Notes: generated by a model from the sequence alone, not told the origin. A stretch of 46,422 nt of DNA from Calothrix sp. HK-06 (GCF_001904745.1 NZ_MRCD01000071.1:1-46422), one strand, 5' to 3'; shown: positions 8,470-17,746, counted from the first letter of the stretch. Numbers and translations are program-made.

Positions 8470-9091
8470 TAGCTATATATATTTCATCATCGCTCTGTTA
8501 CCTTTGTCTGCCTGTATGTTAGTTCTTCAGGCAAATCCATATAATGCACTAGTAATTCGCGGGGTACTAGGAGCAATTGCGGCAATGCTATATGGGATTT
8601 TGGGCGCCGCTGATGTTGCTCTGACCGAAGCATTAATGGGCACTATGCTTGCGATTACTCTCTATGCGGTTGCGGTGCGTTCATCGATGGTCATGCGTCT
8701 AGGTGTTTTAGAAGAGGGAGCAATAGAGGCAAGTAAAGATGCTCCTGAATTTGAGAAACTAATGGCTGACCTACGGGCAATTTTTGGCAAACGTCATATG
8801 CGTCTTGAGTTGGTACCCTACAGTGATACGCAGGCTTTGCAACAGGCGCTGATGAATAAAGAAGTACATGCGACCTGTATCCGACAATCACAATTGGAAA
8901 ATCATGAAGAACTAGCGGTATCTGAGGACGAAAAGCAACCACTACAAACGGTGACCAGGCTCCGACGCATCTACGACATCATGCAAACCGAACTTTCATC
9001 ACCAGGGACAACCCTGACTTATGTAAGTACAGATGCAAGTACAAAATCAAGTACTAATACTAAATATTTAGTGGGGGAAAAGCATCTATGA
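8462..9091 (+). CDS. mrpA: Short MrpA-like subunit with DUF4040 domain
   Basis: A 209-residue protein. Residues 1-85 carry three spans and the motif GAADVALTEALMG, which is the DUF4040/MbhD segment found near the C-terminus of large MrpA proteins. Residues 90-209 form a soluble tail with no recognisable domain, rich in charged residues and ending in a Ser/Thr stretch. A full-length MrpA (about 800 residues) is absent; cyanobacterial Mrp operons are known to carry this shortened form. The function of the tail is unknown to me; ligand or nucleotide sensing is only speculation. The stop overlaps mrpB (ATGA). Confidence 0.8.
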   Translation: MTDSYIYFIIALLPLSACMLVLQANPYNALVIRGVLGAIAAMLYGILGAADVALTEALMGTMLAITLYAVAVRSSMVMRLGVLEEGAIEASKDAPEFEKLMADLRAIFGKRHMRLELVPYSDTQALQQALMNKEVHATCIRQSQLENHEELAVSEDEKQPLQTVTRLRRIYDIMQTELSSPGTTLTYVSTDASTKSSTNTKYLVGEKHL

Positions 9092-9747
9092 AATGGGTGT
9101 ACATATTAGCAGGGATAGCGCTATTCTTCAAAATGCTCGTCATTCCCAATCCGGCGCCGAATTTTCCAGTTTCTATCGTCGAAGCAGTTGTAAAAGATAG
9201 TGGGGTACCCAATGCGGTTTCGGGTATAATTTTCAGAAATCGGCTGTATGACACTATCTTTGAAGTAATAGTATTTACGATTGCGATATTAGGTGTTAGT
9301 TACCTGCTAGCGAATGAAAAGCTATCGAGCCAAGTCCATTATTTTAAAGATAAACCATCCATTGTTTTAGCGCGTCTAGGAGCAACTATTACTGCATTGG
9401 TAGGTATTGAACTAGCTATTCGAGGACATTTAAGCCCTGGTGGTGGTTTTGCTGCCGGTGTAGCAGGTGGAACCGCAATTGGTCTTGTTGCAATTACCGC
9501 ACCACCGGAGTGGATGCAGGCAATTTATCAACGCTGGCACGCCGCTACATTGGAGAAGCTTTCGGTTCTTGTTTTCATCGTACTGTCGGTCATAACTCTA
9601 GCAGGCGCCGAATTACCACATGGAGAATTAGGTGCGCTTTTCAGTGGGGGGATTCTCCCTATACTCAACATCCTAGTCGCAGTAAAAGTCGCTTTAGGGT
9701 CGTGGGCAGTTATTTTGCTTTTTGTTCGTTATCGAGGATTATTGTGA
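9088..9747 (+). CDS. mrpB: MbhE-like plus MrpB fusion subunit
   Basis: A 219-residue membrane protein. The first 80 or so residues resemble the MbhE segment (two spans, NAVSGIIFRNRLYDTIFE between them) that in large MrpA proteins follows DUF4040. The rest is MrpB, with the family motif RGHLSPGGGFAAGVAGG and four further spans. Together with the previous gene it redistributes the MrpA C-terminus over two small proteins. It is the last gene of the operon. Confidence 0.87.
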   Translation: MKWVYILAGIALFFKMLVIPNPAPNFPVSIVEAVVKDSGVPNAVSGIIFRNRLYDTIFEVIVFTIAILGVSYLLANEKLSSQVHYFKDKPSIVLARLGATITALVGIELAIRGHLSPGGGFAAGVAGGTAIGLVAITAPPEWMQAIYQRWHAATLEKLSVLVFIVLSVITLAGAELPHGELGALFSGGILPILNILVAVKVALGSWAVILLFVRYRGLL

Positions 9748-10157
9748 GATTCGGTAACAACTATGTCTTCATTTGAAGAGTTTTTAAGGTTTATTTCTGG
9801 TACTGAATATACTAGTCAATAAAAGTTAAATCGTCTACAAATAATATTGAATTAAACTAATTTCTCGCACCAATGGCGCGAGTTTTTATTGTTGGTGTTG
9901 ATGAAATTTAATATTTAAAATTATGGGTCATTTTTATTCAATACATACTATTTTTTAGTATTTATATTTTTGGTTTAATTTGAAATTATTGTAGTTATTT
10001 TTATTTGAGTCACAAACTGCAAAGAGCGCTAAGAGCAGGAAGGAAGAAAAAATAAAGGTTCAGATTCCCAGCTTCTTAAAAAGCCAGGAATATTCTCAAT
10101 TTTAATGTTACCTTGAAAGTAATATCTATAATAATATATAAATAATTACGAACAGGT
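9748..10157. other. Spacer between mrpB and the SDR gene
   Basis: AT-rich with no gene. It contains a possible terminator at 9864-9890 and, near 10010-10045, a purine-rich AAGAGCGCTAAGAGCAGG stretch typical of cyanobacterial dispersed repeats. The promoter of the SDR gene at 10158 must lie in its last 100 bases. Confidence 0.45.
9864..9890 (+). terminator. Likely Rho-independent terminator of the mrp operon
   Basis: CTCGC and GCGAG form a short stem around ACCAATGGC, followed directly by TTTTTATT. It lies about 115 bases after the mrpB stop, on the right strand to end the operon. The stem is only 5 bp. Confidence 0.5.
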
Positions 10158-11141
10158 ATGGCAAATCTTGAAGGAAAAGTGGTATTAGTGACAGGTGCCA
10201 CACGAGGAATTGGTAAGGGTATTGCTGTTGGACTCGGTGAAGCAGGCGCCACTGTTTATATTACAGGACGTAGCCTTGAAGCAAATACGAGTGGAAATGT
10301 TTCGGGTAGTTTAAATGATACAAAAGTTGCGGTTGAAGAAGCAGGTGGTATATGTATTCCTGTTCAGGTAGACCATAGCGATGATGAGCAAGTGCGTTTA
10401 CTGTTTGAGCGTATTCAAGATGAGCAGTATGGACAGCTTGACTTACTTGTAAATAATGCATATGCAGGTGTTAGAGCATTAACAGACGCTAACGGTAAAC
10501 CTTTCTGGGAGAATGAAACTAGTCTTTGGGATGCTAGTAATAACGTTGGTCTTCGTAGTCATTATATAGCAAGCGTTTTTGCGGCTCGAATGATGACCAA
10601 ACGTAAGCAGGGACTCATTAGCACTATTTCCTCTTGGGGTGGACTGTCGTATATTTTTGGTGTTGCTTACGGCACCGGGAAAGCTGCTTGTGGTAGGTTA
10701 GCGGCAGATATGGCTGTTGAATTGAAACCGCATAACGTTGCTTCTATATCAATATGGCCAGGTATTGTTGGGACTGAACATTTTGCCAGTCTGGCTGACG
10801 TTTGGAGTGAAGAAGATACAAATGACCCTATGAAATCAATGTTTATTGAACGCTATAATTGGGAAACTCCTTTATTAACGGGACGGGTCATTGCTAAATT
10901 AGCTAGTGAGTCATCAGCTAATATCATGCGTCGTACAGGACGAGTGCAGATTGTCGCTGAACTTGCTCGTCAATATGGGATTGTAGATGAAAATGGAACC
11001 CGTCCTGTGTCGCTGCGTTCTTTGCGCTTTATACTACCGTTTGGATTGCCCGGTTTAAGAAAATACTCATCGCTAATACCTGATATTAAAGTACCGTGGC
11101 CACTGTTGTTAATCAGCACCCTCAATTCACCGAAAATTTGA
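10158..11141 (+). CDS. SDR family oxidoreductase (DHRS1-like)
   Basis: A 327-residue short-chain dehydrogenase. The Rossmann motif TGATRGIG is at about 13-20, NNAYAG replaces the usual NNAG, and the catalytic S..Y...K set is visible as ISSWGG followed by YGTGK. The protein is longer than a classical SDR (about 250) and ends in a hydrophobic tail (about 295-320), a pattern like that of the DHRS1 group. The substrate cannot be told. It stands alone and converges with the MFS gene, with 25 bases between the two stops. Confidence 0.88.
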   Translation: MANLEGKVVLVTGATRGIGKGIAVGLGEAGATVYITGRSLEANTSGNVSGSLNDTKVAVEEAGGICIPVQVDHSDDEQVRLLFERIQDEQYGQLDLLVNNAYAGVRALTDANGKPFWENETSLWDASNNVGLRSHYIASVFAARMMTKRKQGLISTISSWGGLSYIFGVAYGTGKAACGRLAADMAVELKPHNVASISIWPGIVGTEHFASLADVWSEEDTNDPMKSMFIERYNWETPLLTGRVIAKLASESSANIMRRTGRVQIVAELARQYGIVDENGTRPVSLRSLRFILPFGLPGLRKYSSLIPDIKVPWPLLLISTLNSPKI

Positions 11142-11166
11142 TACTTTGAAGCGAGTTATTTGCTCA

Positions 11167-12759
11167 TTAATGGGCGCCACCTCCTGCCACTGGCTTGACT
11201 TTTTTAAACAAAAGTACTAATAAGGCACTTGCAAATAGCGCGCATCCCATAAAGAAAAAGCAGTCGTTGAATGCCATTATATTTGCTTCTCGGCGCACAA
11301 TGTTGCCTATGGCTGCATATGCTTGATTTTGAGCTTGTACAGGGTCACTTGTGTGCTGTAAAAACATTTGAGTTAGCTGGTCAATTCGATCGCGTGTGAT
11401 CGGATTTGATAGTGAAACTGCATCAACTAAGCGGTTTGAGTGGAATCTTTCTCGCATTGATTGTAAAGTTCCTAGCGCTGCGATCCCGAATGAACCGCCT
11501 AAGTTACGTGCCATGTTGTATATAGATGAAGCTGAACCGATTTGTTTTGGCTCAATTCCAGATGTGGCAAAACTTGAAAGCGGTGTCATTACTAAAGGTT
11601 GTCCCAACGCGCGAACAATTTGAGCAGGTATTAGCTGTATGACACCTGTGTCCTGGCTCATACTAACATTCATAAAGCAGCTTAAACCAAACAGGACAAA
11701 TCCTACTGCTACGAGTAACCGCAAATCAAAGTGTTTCATTAATTTGGGCACGAATGGTGTGATAAATAATTGTGGCATACCCGCCCACATAATGGTTTCG
11801 CCAATTTGCATGGCGTTGTAACCTTGGATTTGTGCTAAATACAACGGCAAAATAAAAGTAGAACCATATAAACCTAGTCCTAGACCCATTGTGGTGATGA
11901 TAGCAATTAAGAAATTACGCCTTACTAGTAGTCGCAAGTTAAGCAAAGCGTTTTTGTTAACAAGCTGAATAATGATAAAAATAGGCAGAAAAATTGCTGT
12001 TGTTAATGCTGCTTTTTGAATTTCCTCTGAACCTAACCAATCTTTGCGGTTGCCTTCTTCAAGGAAAAACTCAAGCGATGCTAGACCTATTGCCATTGTG
12101 ACAATACCAAACCAGTCACCTTTTTTGAGTAGATGTAACTGTGTTGGTCGTTGCGGTAATGCATACCATACACCTGCAATTAGCAGTAATCCGGGTAACA
12201 CATTTAGGTAGAAAATATACTGCCAGCTATAACTATCTGTTAACCAACCGCCAACTGTTGGACCAAGTGAAGGCGCCAGAGTTGCAGATAGTCCAAATAG
12301 CGCCATACCTACAGGTTGCTTTGCTGGTGGTAATGTCATCAAAATGACAGAAAATGCCATTGGTATTAACACACCTCCAGTAAAACCCTGTCCAGCCCGG
12401 AATACAATCATTTGAGGTAAACTGGTTGCAAAAGCACAGACAATAGAAAAACAAATAAATAATGCTGCATTCACAAGTAAATATAACCGCACGGAAAATA
12501 CTTGTGATAACCAACCTGTAAGCGGAATGACTACAATTTCTGCTACTAAATATGCTGTGGAAATCCAGGCGCCTTCATCTAGACTTGCTCCAAGGGCGCC
12601 TGTAATATCGTTGAGCGAAGCATTAGTAATTTGAATATCTAATACTGCCATAAAGGCGCCAAGCAGTGTAGAGTATACTCCTATCCAATCTTTGAGGGTA
12701 ACATCCTTTGGTGGTTGTCCAGTTGAGTGTGAGAGTGAGGCTTTAGCTGCGCTTGCCAT
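11167..12759 (-). CDS. DHA2-family MFS drug efflux pump (EmrB-like)
   Basis: A 530-residue, roughly 14-span major facilitator. The N-terminal part has the DHA2 motif D1 (LDIQITNASL), then STAYLVAE and GWLSQVFSVR (motif A). Motif C is visible as GPTVGGWLTD. It exports drugs or other amphiphiles using the proton gradient, with the membrane fusion protein encoded upstream bridging to the outer membrane. The start is supported by AAGGAAT upstream of the ATG on the minus strand. It is the third gene of the unit 14934 to 11167, 92 bases after the small stress-type gene. Confidence 0.93.
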   Translation of the reverse strand: MASAAKASLSHSTGQPPKDVTLKDWIGVYSTLLGAFMAVLDIQITNASLNDITGALGASLDEGAWISTAYLVAEIVVIPLTGWLSQVFSVRLYLLVNAALFICFSIVCAFATSLPQMIVFRAGQGFTGGVLIPMAFSVILMTLPPAKQPVGMALFGLSATLAPSLGPTVGGWLTDSYSWQYIFYLNVLPGLLLIAGVWYALPQRPTQLHLLKKGDWFGIVTMAIGLASLEFFLEEGNRKDWLGSEEIQKAALTTAIFLPIFIIIQLVNKNALLNLRLLVRRNFLIAIITTMGLGLGLYGSTFILPLYLAQIQGYNAMQIGETIMWAGMPQLFITPFVPKLMKHFDLRLLVAVGFVLFGLSCFMNVSMSQDTGVIQLIPAQIVRALGQPLVMTPLSSFATSGIEPKQIGSASSIYNMARNLGGSFGIAALGTLQSMRERFHSNRLVDAVSLSNPITRDRIDQLTQMFLQHTSDPVQAQNQAYAAIGNIVRREANIMAFNDCFFFMGCALFASALLVLLFKKVKPVAGGGAH

Positions 12760-12851
12760 AAAAAGAATTCCTTATATAAATGATTCCCCAACCACCTAGT
12801 AATGACATCCCTGCATCTTGATAAAAACTCATTACAATACCTCTAAATTCA

Positions 12852-13352
12852 TTATTGACATTCTGCTGCTTCTAAGTTGTAACCAGCACTCTGTAAAACA
12901 TTTCTTGCTTGTTCTTGCTGTTGAGGTGTACCTAGAAACAAAAGCGCATATTTTCCTGCTTCTATAGCTTTTTGACAAATTACAGCTTCGTGATGGGCAA
13001 ACTTTAATTTTCCCACCATTGCCCCTGCGATACCTCCTGTCGCAAGACCACCAACTTCCCCTGCAATTAAGCCGACAATTGGTCCTGCCATCACAATAGC
13101 GCCAAGTCCAGGTATTGATAAAACAGCTGCTCCGGCAAATAAACCAAACAGCCCACCAAAAACTGCTCCCACTTTTCCAAGATGTGAGGCGCCACTCCGA
13201 GTCGTTTGCTTCCAGCTGACAAAATCTGGGCTGTGCTGTTCTTTTCCTACAATTGAAAATTTATTTAATTGAAACCCCGCTTTGCGTAGTTGTGCTACAG
13301 CTTTATCTAACTGAGTGTGGGTGTCAAAAAATCCAATTAGCACATGTTCCAT
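12852..13352 (-). CDS. Small general-stress-like protein with glycine-rich membrane helix
   Basis: A 166-residue protein. The first 60 residues (VLIGFFDTHTQLDKAVAQL) resemble the small alpha/beta domain of general stress protein 17M/YflT-type or DUF1269-like proteins. Residues 55-115 are a glycine/alanine-rich hydrophobic hairpin (AVFGGLFGLFAGAAVLSIPG). The C-terminal part is a second alpha/beta stretch. It starts four bases after the fusion-protein stop, with a GGGGG Shine-Dalgarno element that overlaps the spacer there. Placement between the two efflux genes suggests a membrane accessory of the pump, but the function is unknown. Confidence 0.75.
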   Translation of the reverse strand: MEHVLIGFFDTHTQLDKAVAQLRKAGFQLNKFSIVGKEQHSPDFVSWKQTTRSGASHLGKVGAVFGGLFGLFAGAAVLSIPGLGAIVMAGPIVGLIAGEVGGLATGGIAGAMVGKLKFAHHEAVICQKAIEAGKYALLFLGTPQQQEQARNVLQSAGYNLEAAECQ

Positions 13353-13356
13353 ACTT

Positions 13357-14934
13357 TTAACCCCCTATATTTACACTGATAACGGCAGACATTCCTGGTG
13401 CAATTAATGACTCATAACCTTTCATACTACTAGGGTCAAAGGTAATTTTTACAGGCACCCGCTGGACAATCTTTGTGAAATTACCTGTAGCATTATCTGG
13501 TGGTAACAGCGCAAATTTGGCGCCAGAAGCGGGTGAAAGACTATCGACTTTACCTTGGAATGTACGTCCTCCAAAAGCATCAACCTTAATTTCTACTTCC
13601 TGCCCTGGTCGCATTTTCTTTAACTGCGTTTCTTTGAAGTTAGCGATAATCCAAGGTTTTTGTTCAACTATCGACATTAATGCTTGTCCAGGTTGCACTC
13701 GTTGACCGACCTCTACAGTTTTATTACCAACTTGTCCAGCAGTAGGCGCAGTAATGGTAGTATAAGAAAGCTGTAATTCAGCGTTTTCGACTTGTGCTTT
13801 TTGTTGAGCGGTTGCTGCTAATGTTGCTTGATATTGTTGTTCGCTGACTTTAGTTTGTTGATTACCCGTTGCTGCTAATTGCAAACCTCCTTTAGAAGTT
13901 GCTAACTGTGCTTTGGCTTTTGTTATTCCTTCTTGTGCTTCTGCAACTCTTTCTTGAGCTTGTGTTACCTGTTGCTTTGCTTGTGCTAAACTTGCTTCTC
14001 CTTTAGTTATATCCTGCTTAGTTTGTACAACTTTGGCATAAGCTTGTTGTAAACTTTCGTGTGACTGCTTAACTTGCTGTTGTGCTTGCAGAATACCTTG
14101 TTGCGATGCTTGGACTTGCGCCACTGTAACTTGGTAAGCAGCCTTGGTTGTATCAAGCTGCTGATGACTTATAACTCCTTGGTCAAACAAAGTATGATAA
14201 CGTCGGTAATCTGTTTCTGCTTTGACTTGATTTGCTTTTGCTTGTGATACATTCGCTATTGCAACCTGGACTCCTGCTTGAGCTTGTTGTACTGCTGCTT
14301 GTGCTGTAGGTATTCCTGCCTGCGCTTGTGTAACGGATGCTTTTGCTGCATCTATTGTTGCTTGAGCGTTTTTTACTCCTGCCAAAGCGACTGGAACTCC
14401 TGCTTGAGCTTCATTGTAACTAGCTATCGCGGTAGAAATTACTGCTTGCGATGAACTCACATCTCCTTGTGACTGGGCAGTTTTAGCGGTTGTTGTTTGT
14501 GATGCAAGTGCAACATTTTCTTTGGCTGCTTCTGCCTGCTGTTTGGTGTTTTGTAAACTTGCTTGTGCTTGCTGTAAACTAACTTTAAAGTCTGCTGGGT
14601 CAAGTTTTACTAAAACTGCTCCCGAATTAACCACTTGATTGTCATTCACGTTTACTTGCTGAACAGTCCCAGAGATACGAGCTGTAACTGGGTGAATATC
14701 AGCAGTCACATAAGCGTCATCGGTTTCTTCGTGCATGGAAGCAAACCGGAACCAGTTATAACCGGAAATACCACCAAGCACTAAACCTATACCCAGTCCA
14801 CCTAGTAATAACTTTTTGACAGGAAGCTTTTTCTTCGGCGCCGTTGTATTTGGAATCGGACTATCTACAACGATAGATGTGTTGGTGTTCAGTTGAGATA
14901 CCATTGAATTTGGGTTTGAGGATTCAGCTTGCAT
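13357..14934 (-). CDS. HlyD/EmrA-type membrane fusion protein
   Basis: A 525-residue periplasmic adaptor. A basic N-terminus is followed by one membrane anchor (about 38-62), then a biotinyl-lipoyl half-motif (GTVQQVNVNDNQVV), a very long alanine/glutamine-rich coiled-coil hairpin (about 105-370) with heptads such as QAQAGIPTAQAAVQQAQAGV, the second lipoyl half (TAGQVGNKTVEVGQRVQPGQ) and a beta-barrel. EmrA itself is about 390 residues, so the hairpin is extended, probably to span more of the periplasm. It is the first gene of the efflux unit and has AGGAAT upstream as ribosome site. Confidence 0.93.
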   Translation of the reverse strand: MQAESSNPNSMVSQLNTNTSIVVDSPIPNTTAPKKKLPVKKLLLGGLGIGLVLGGISGYNWFRFASMHEETDDAYVTADIHPVTARISGTVQQVNVNDNQVVNSGAVLVKLDPADFKVSLQQAQASLQNTKQQAEAAKENVALASQTTTAKTAQSQGDVSSSQAVISTAIASYNEAQAGVPVALAGVKNAQATIDAAKASVTQAQAGIPTAQAAVQQAQAGVQVAIANVSQAKANQVKAETDYRRYHTLFDQGVISHQQLDTTKAAYQVTVAQVQASQQGILQAQQQVKQSHESLQQAYAKVVQTKQDITKGEASLAQAKQQVTQAQERVAEAQEGITKAKAQLATSKGGLQLAATGNQQTKVSEQQYQATLAATAQQKAQVENAELQLSYTTITAPTAGQVGNKTVEVGQRVQPGQALMSIVEQKPWIIANFKETQLKKMRPGQEVEIKVDAFGGRTFQGKVDSLSPASGAKFALLPPDNATGNFTKIVQRVPVKITFDPSSMKGYESLIAPGMSAVISVNIGG

Positions 14935-15153
14935 TGTAAATTCCTAGACAATTGATTTAGATTTATAATATTTGAAGCAATAAATTAACAATTCGGGTTA
15001 TAGCACTCTTAATTGCAAAGTAAAAAATTAAGCTTATGTAACAAACCGCAAAGGTCGCAAAGGAAGAGTGTAAGAGTTTTTAAGAATGATAATCTAATTG
15101 CATATATACCTTTAGGTTGATGCGTTTGCGTGCAAAGTATGCGTTACAAGATT

Positions 15154-16272
15154 TTAGATAAGACTTGACGTGATACCCTCCTCGTTTAAATGGGCGCCAT
15201 CGCTGCTGCTATACTCTTGTTTCAGGGCGTTATTTTCATTCAATACCTGTAAATATTTTGCTACAACTGGTATATTCTCCTGACTCGCAACTTGATTGAT
15301 TAAAACGTTGATTTTACCAACTTCAGGGTTTGTTGCTGATATAGTTGGGTCATGGCTAGCTGCGTCTGTGGAGTAAAAACCAGGAATAAGGAAAATTTCT
15401 TTAGTTCCCATTTGTCGTGCTATTGCAATTGAAGAACGCAGGTTTTTTATAAATGTCTCATCGCTGAGTTTGTACCAAGCGTCATTCCCACCAACCGCAA
15501 TTGCCATTTTCTGGCATTTTACCCCAGAAGGCGCCAACAACTGTAACTGTTGCGATAGAGAAATTGCGCTTAAACCGTTCAACGCAAAATTAAAATTACC
15601 TTCACCTAGAGAGTTACCAAGTTCCGCAGATACTGAGTCACCAAATAAACAACCTGAAAACTGTTTACCTCGACTAGCAAATATCTGATACTGTACTTCT
15701 GTTTGCCATACAGGACTAGCACTGAGGTTATCTTGACCCGGTTTCATCTCAGAACCAGAAAATAAAGTTTCTACTTGACTAGCTATTTCTAAAGCTGTCG
15801 GTACATTGATTACTAACTTGTCACTTGGATAAACTTCTAAAAAACTAACGATTCCTAAACCATCCTTTGAGGTGCTAGCTAGTATAACAGCACCACGCAG
15901 CGCTTGTATCCCAGCATTATCACGACGCGCAATACCAGCAGAAACAGTTGAGAGTAATTGTTGAGCAGGTTTTGTATCAAGCGTTTTGTCTAATGCCGCA
16001 ATATTTAATGACATTTTAACTTGCAAAGCATCATAAAGCTCTTTTTGCGTATCGGGATCAAGATAGTTCAAAAAAGACTGTAAATCAGAAGACGCTTTTT
16101 GAGTTTCTGCATACTGACGTATATCAGCAACCTTGACAGACTGTTCCAACAACCCATACCGAACCGCAATCTCCGTTGCAGCGAAACTTGAAGCATTGCC
16201 AAATACACTTTCAACGCTAAAACACACTACGCAACTCGAAACACATAAAATAAAACGTTGTAAAAGATTCAT
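15154..16272 (-). CDS. DUF1400 domain fused to an SGNH/GDSL hydrolase, exported
   Basis: A 372-residue protein when started at 16272, which puts a clear signal peptide (MNLLQRFILCVSSCVVCF) at the N-terminus. An upstream ATG at 16356 would add 28 polar residues before it and is less likely. After the signal comes a DUF1400 domain (about 30-165: IAVRYGLLEQSVKVADI...LRGAVILAS), usually found in cyanobacterial alpha/beta hydrolases. The C-terminal half is instead SGNH-type, with GDSV (block I), GGND (block III) and DGAHLNEEG carrying the catalytic Asp and His (block V). A secreted or periplasmic esterase/lipase is likely; the substrate is unknown. Confidence 0.8.
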   Translation of the reverse strand: MNLLQRFILCVSSCVVCFSVESVFGNASSFAATEIAVRYGLLEQSVKVADIRQYAETQKASSDLQSFLNYLDPDTQKELYDALQVKMSLNIAALDKTLDTKPAQQLLSTVSAGIARRDNAGIQALRGAVILASTSKDGLGIVSFLEVYPSDKLVINVPTALEIASQVETLFSGSEMKPGQDNLSASPVWQTEVQYQIFASRGKQFSGCLFGDSVSAELGNSLGEGNFNFALNGLSAISLSQQLQLLAPSGVKCQKMAIAVGGNDAWYKLSDETFIKNLRSSIAIARQMGTKEIFLIPGFYSTDAASHDPTISATNPEVGKINVLINQVASQENIPVVAKYLQVLNENNALKQEYSSSDGAHLNEEGITSSLI

Positions 16273-16356
16273 ATAGCTGACCTTTGCAGTCCATAAACCC
16301 GACAACGAAGACCGTGCGTCAGGTTTCTTCTTTATTAAAATCTTAGATTTAAACAC

Positions 16357-16516
16357 TTAAGTTTGTCTATCAGATTCTTGCGGTTCTTTTGTTGTTTCTT
16401 GCTCTTTTAAAATTATTAATATTATGAATATATTTTTAACAGGATTAATAAATATGAAAATATACTCAATTAAATTTTTGATAATTTCACGTTAAAGATG
16501 TTTAGCTATTTGACGC
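16357..16516. other. Short AT-rich gap between the hydrolase and AraC genes
   Basis: No gene or clear repeat seen. It should contain the promoter of the minus-strand hydrolase gene. Confidence 0.4.
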
Positions 16517-17461
16517 TTATGGTCCGTGACCATTTAGGATTATTTGCTTCGTTTGAGAATTATTGGTGGCATCACTACTTCTATATTCACTAGGTGTAAG
16601 ATTAAAGTGTTGACGAAAAACCGATGAAAATCTCGACTGACTGTTAAACCCTGTACGAAGCGCAATCTCAAGTATAGGTAAATCTGATTTAGTTAATAAA
16701 TGCTTGGCTAGCTCAAGGCGCCGTTGAGTAATATATTGATGTGGGGTAATTCCTAGAGATTGTTTAAATAGCCGAATGAAATGAAAAGTACTCATATTTG
16801 TAAGCGCTGCAATTTCTTCCACGCTTAATTCTTGATGGAGGTTATCGTCCATAAATTCAAGAGTTTGTTTTAACCTTTGTCTAGACAAACCACCTTTGTA
16901 CTTCGGTATAACAACTGCTTGCACAGAATAATGTCGCAACAGATGCATTATTAAGGTATTTACAATGGACTCTATGTAAGCTGTATATGTAGTTGCAATT
17001 AACTCAGATCTGAGAACTAATCCAGCTTGGTATATAAAAGGGTCATTGATTTTAAACTGAGGTACTATCTCAACACGGTTCCCATCGTATAGTTGTTCTG
17101 CTTTTTGAGAAATTACTGTAGGTTCAATACCAATAGCAACAAACTCTAAGTTACCTGCCCATCGAACTTGCTGTTGAAACCCTGCTGGAATAAGATTAAA
17201 TTCTCCTACTGCAAAATTATAGTTTTGGTACTGTCTGTCGTACCATCGTTCCATTATTTGAGCTTCACCCAAATTTATTGCCAGAAAATGCTGCTGAAAA
17301 TAGTGTTTTACAGTTTCACAGGGAGGAGAAATATTGTACTCTAACCAGATACCGGGAAAAAGTTTTTTGCTACATACAGTTGTTGGCTGAAGTGAAAGAC
17401 AATTTCGCAAGTTATTTTCTTGGTTTAAGTCTATTTTAACTAAAGATTCATTTTTGAGCAT
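16517..17461 (-). CDS. AraC-family transcriptional regulator
   Basis: A 314-residue regulator. The N-terminal two thirds form a sensing domain without a clear cupin signature. The C-terminal 100 residues hold two helix-turn-helix motifs: LSVEEIAALTNMSTFHFIRL and LPILEIALRTGFNSQSRFSS, ending in the family motif FRQHFNLTPSEYR. It precedes the DUF1400-SGNH gene on the same strand and may control it or the efflux unit. Its upstream region (17500-17750) carries two hairpin repeats and a 76-base element that also occurs upstream of the CDGSH-catalase pair. Confidence 0.9.
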   Translation of the reverse strand: MLKNESLVKIDLNQENNLRNCLSLQPTTVCSKKLFPGIWLEYNISPPCETVKHYFQQHFLAINLGEAQIMERWYDRQYQNYNFAVGEFNLIPAGFQQQVRWAGNLEFVAIGIEPTVISQKAEQLYDGNRVEIVPQFKINDPFIYQAGLVLRSELIATTYTAYIESIVNTLIMHLLRHYSVQAVVIPKYKGGLSRQRLKQTLEFMDDNLHQELSVEEIAALTNMSTFHFIRLFKQSLGITPHQYITQRRLELAKHLLTKSDLPILEIALRTGFNSQSRFSSVFRQHFNLTPSEYRSSDATNNSQTKQIILNGHGP

Positions 17462-17497
17462 TACCCCCGTACTCCTGTATTTATATGATTAAATTAG

Positions 17498-17564
17498 TAA
17501 GGTGGGCAGTGTCTACCTTACGTCAAAATAATTCCAGTAGTAAGGTGGGCATTGCCCACCCTAC
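17498..17564. repeat. Two GGTGGGC hairpin repeats
   Basis: 17544-17560 is a near-perfect palindrome with arms GGTGGGCA and TGCCCACC around one T. 17498-17520 is a degenerate copy (TAAGGTGGGCAGTGTCTACC). A third copy lies at 39536-39556. These are common hairpin repeats of cyanobacterial spacers. Confidence 0.7.
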
Positions 17565-17670
17565 AGTTGAAAATATATTAAATTATTAAGAATGTTACAT
17601 CCGTTTATCACCCGTTGCCAGATTACTGTAAATAAGAATCTTCATTCTTTACGCTATAGTAAATAATAAG

Positions 17671-17746
17671 CTTTGTAACGAATCTTTAGTGCAGAGCTTT
17701 ACTGTTAAAATCAGTAGTTTTTAACTAACCTATAGTTGGTTGACTT
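17671..17746. repeat. 76-base dispersed repeat, copy 1
   Basis: Matches 39425-39501 with about five substitutions and a one-base insertion. Shared blocks include CTTTGTAACGAATCTTTAGT and AGTTTTTAACTAACCT. It lies about 210 bases upstream of the minus-strand AraC gene, in the same relative orientation that the second copy has to the minus-strand CDGSH gene. It could be a regulatory element or a mobile repeat. Confidence 0.7.

Noticed and set aside
12233-12514. ORF antisense-frame within the MFS pump gene
   Set aside because: It is a shadow of the pump's coding frame with cysteine-rich, non-native composition.
17498-17746. Clustered repeats upstream of the AraC gene as a CRISPR array
   Set aside because: There are no regularly spaced direct repeats with unique spacers; the units are palindromes of different families.
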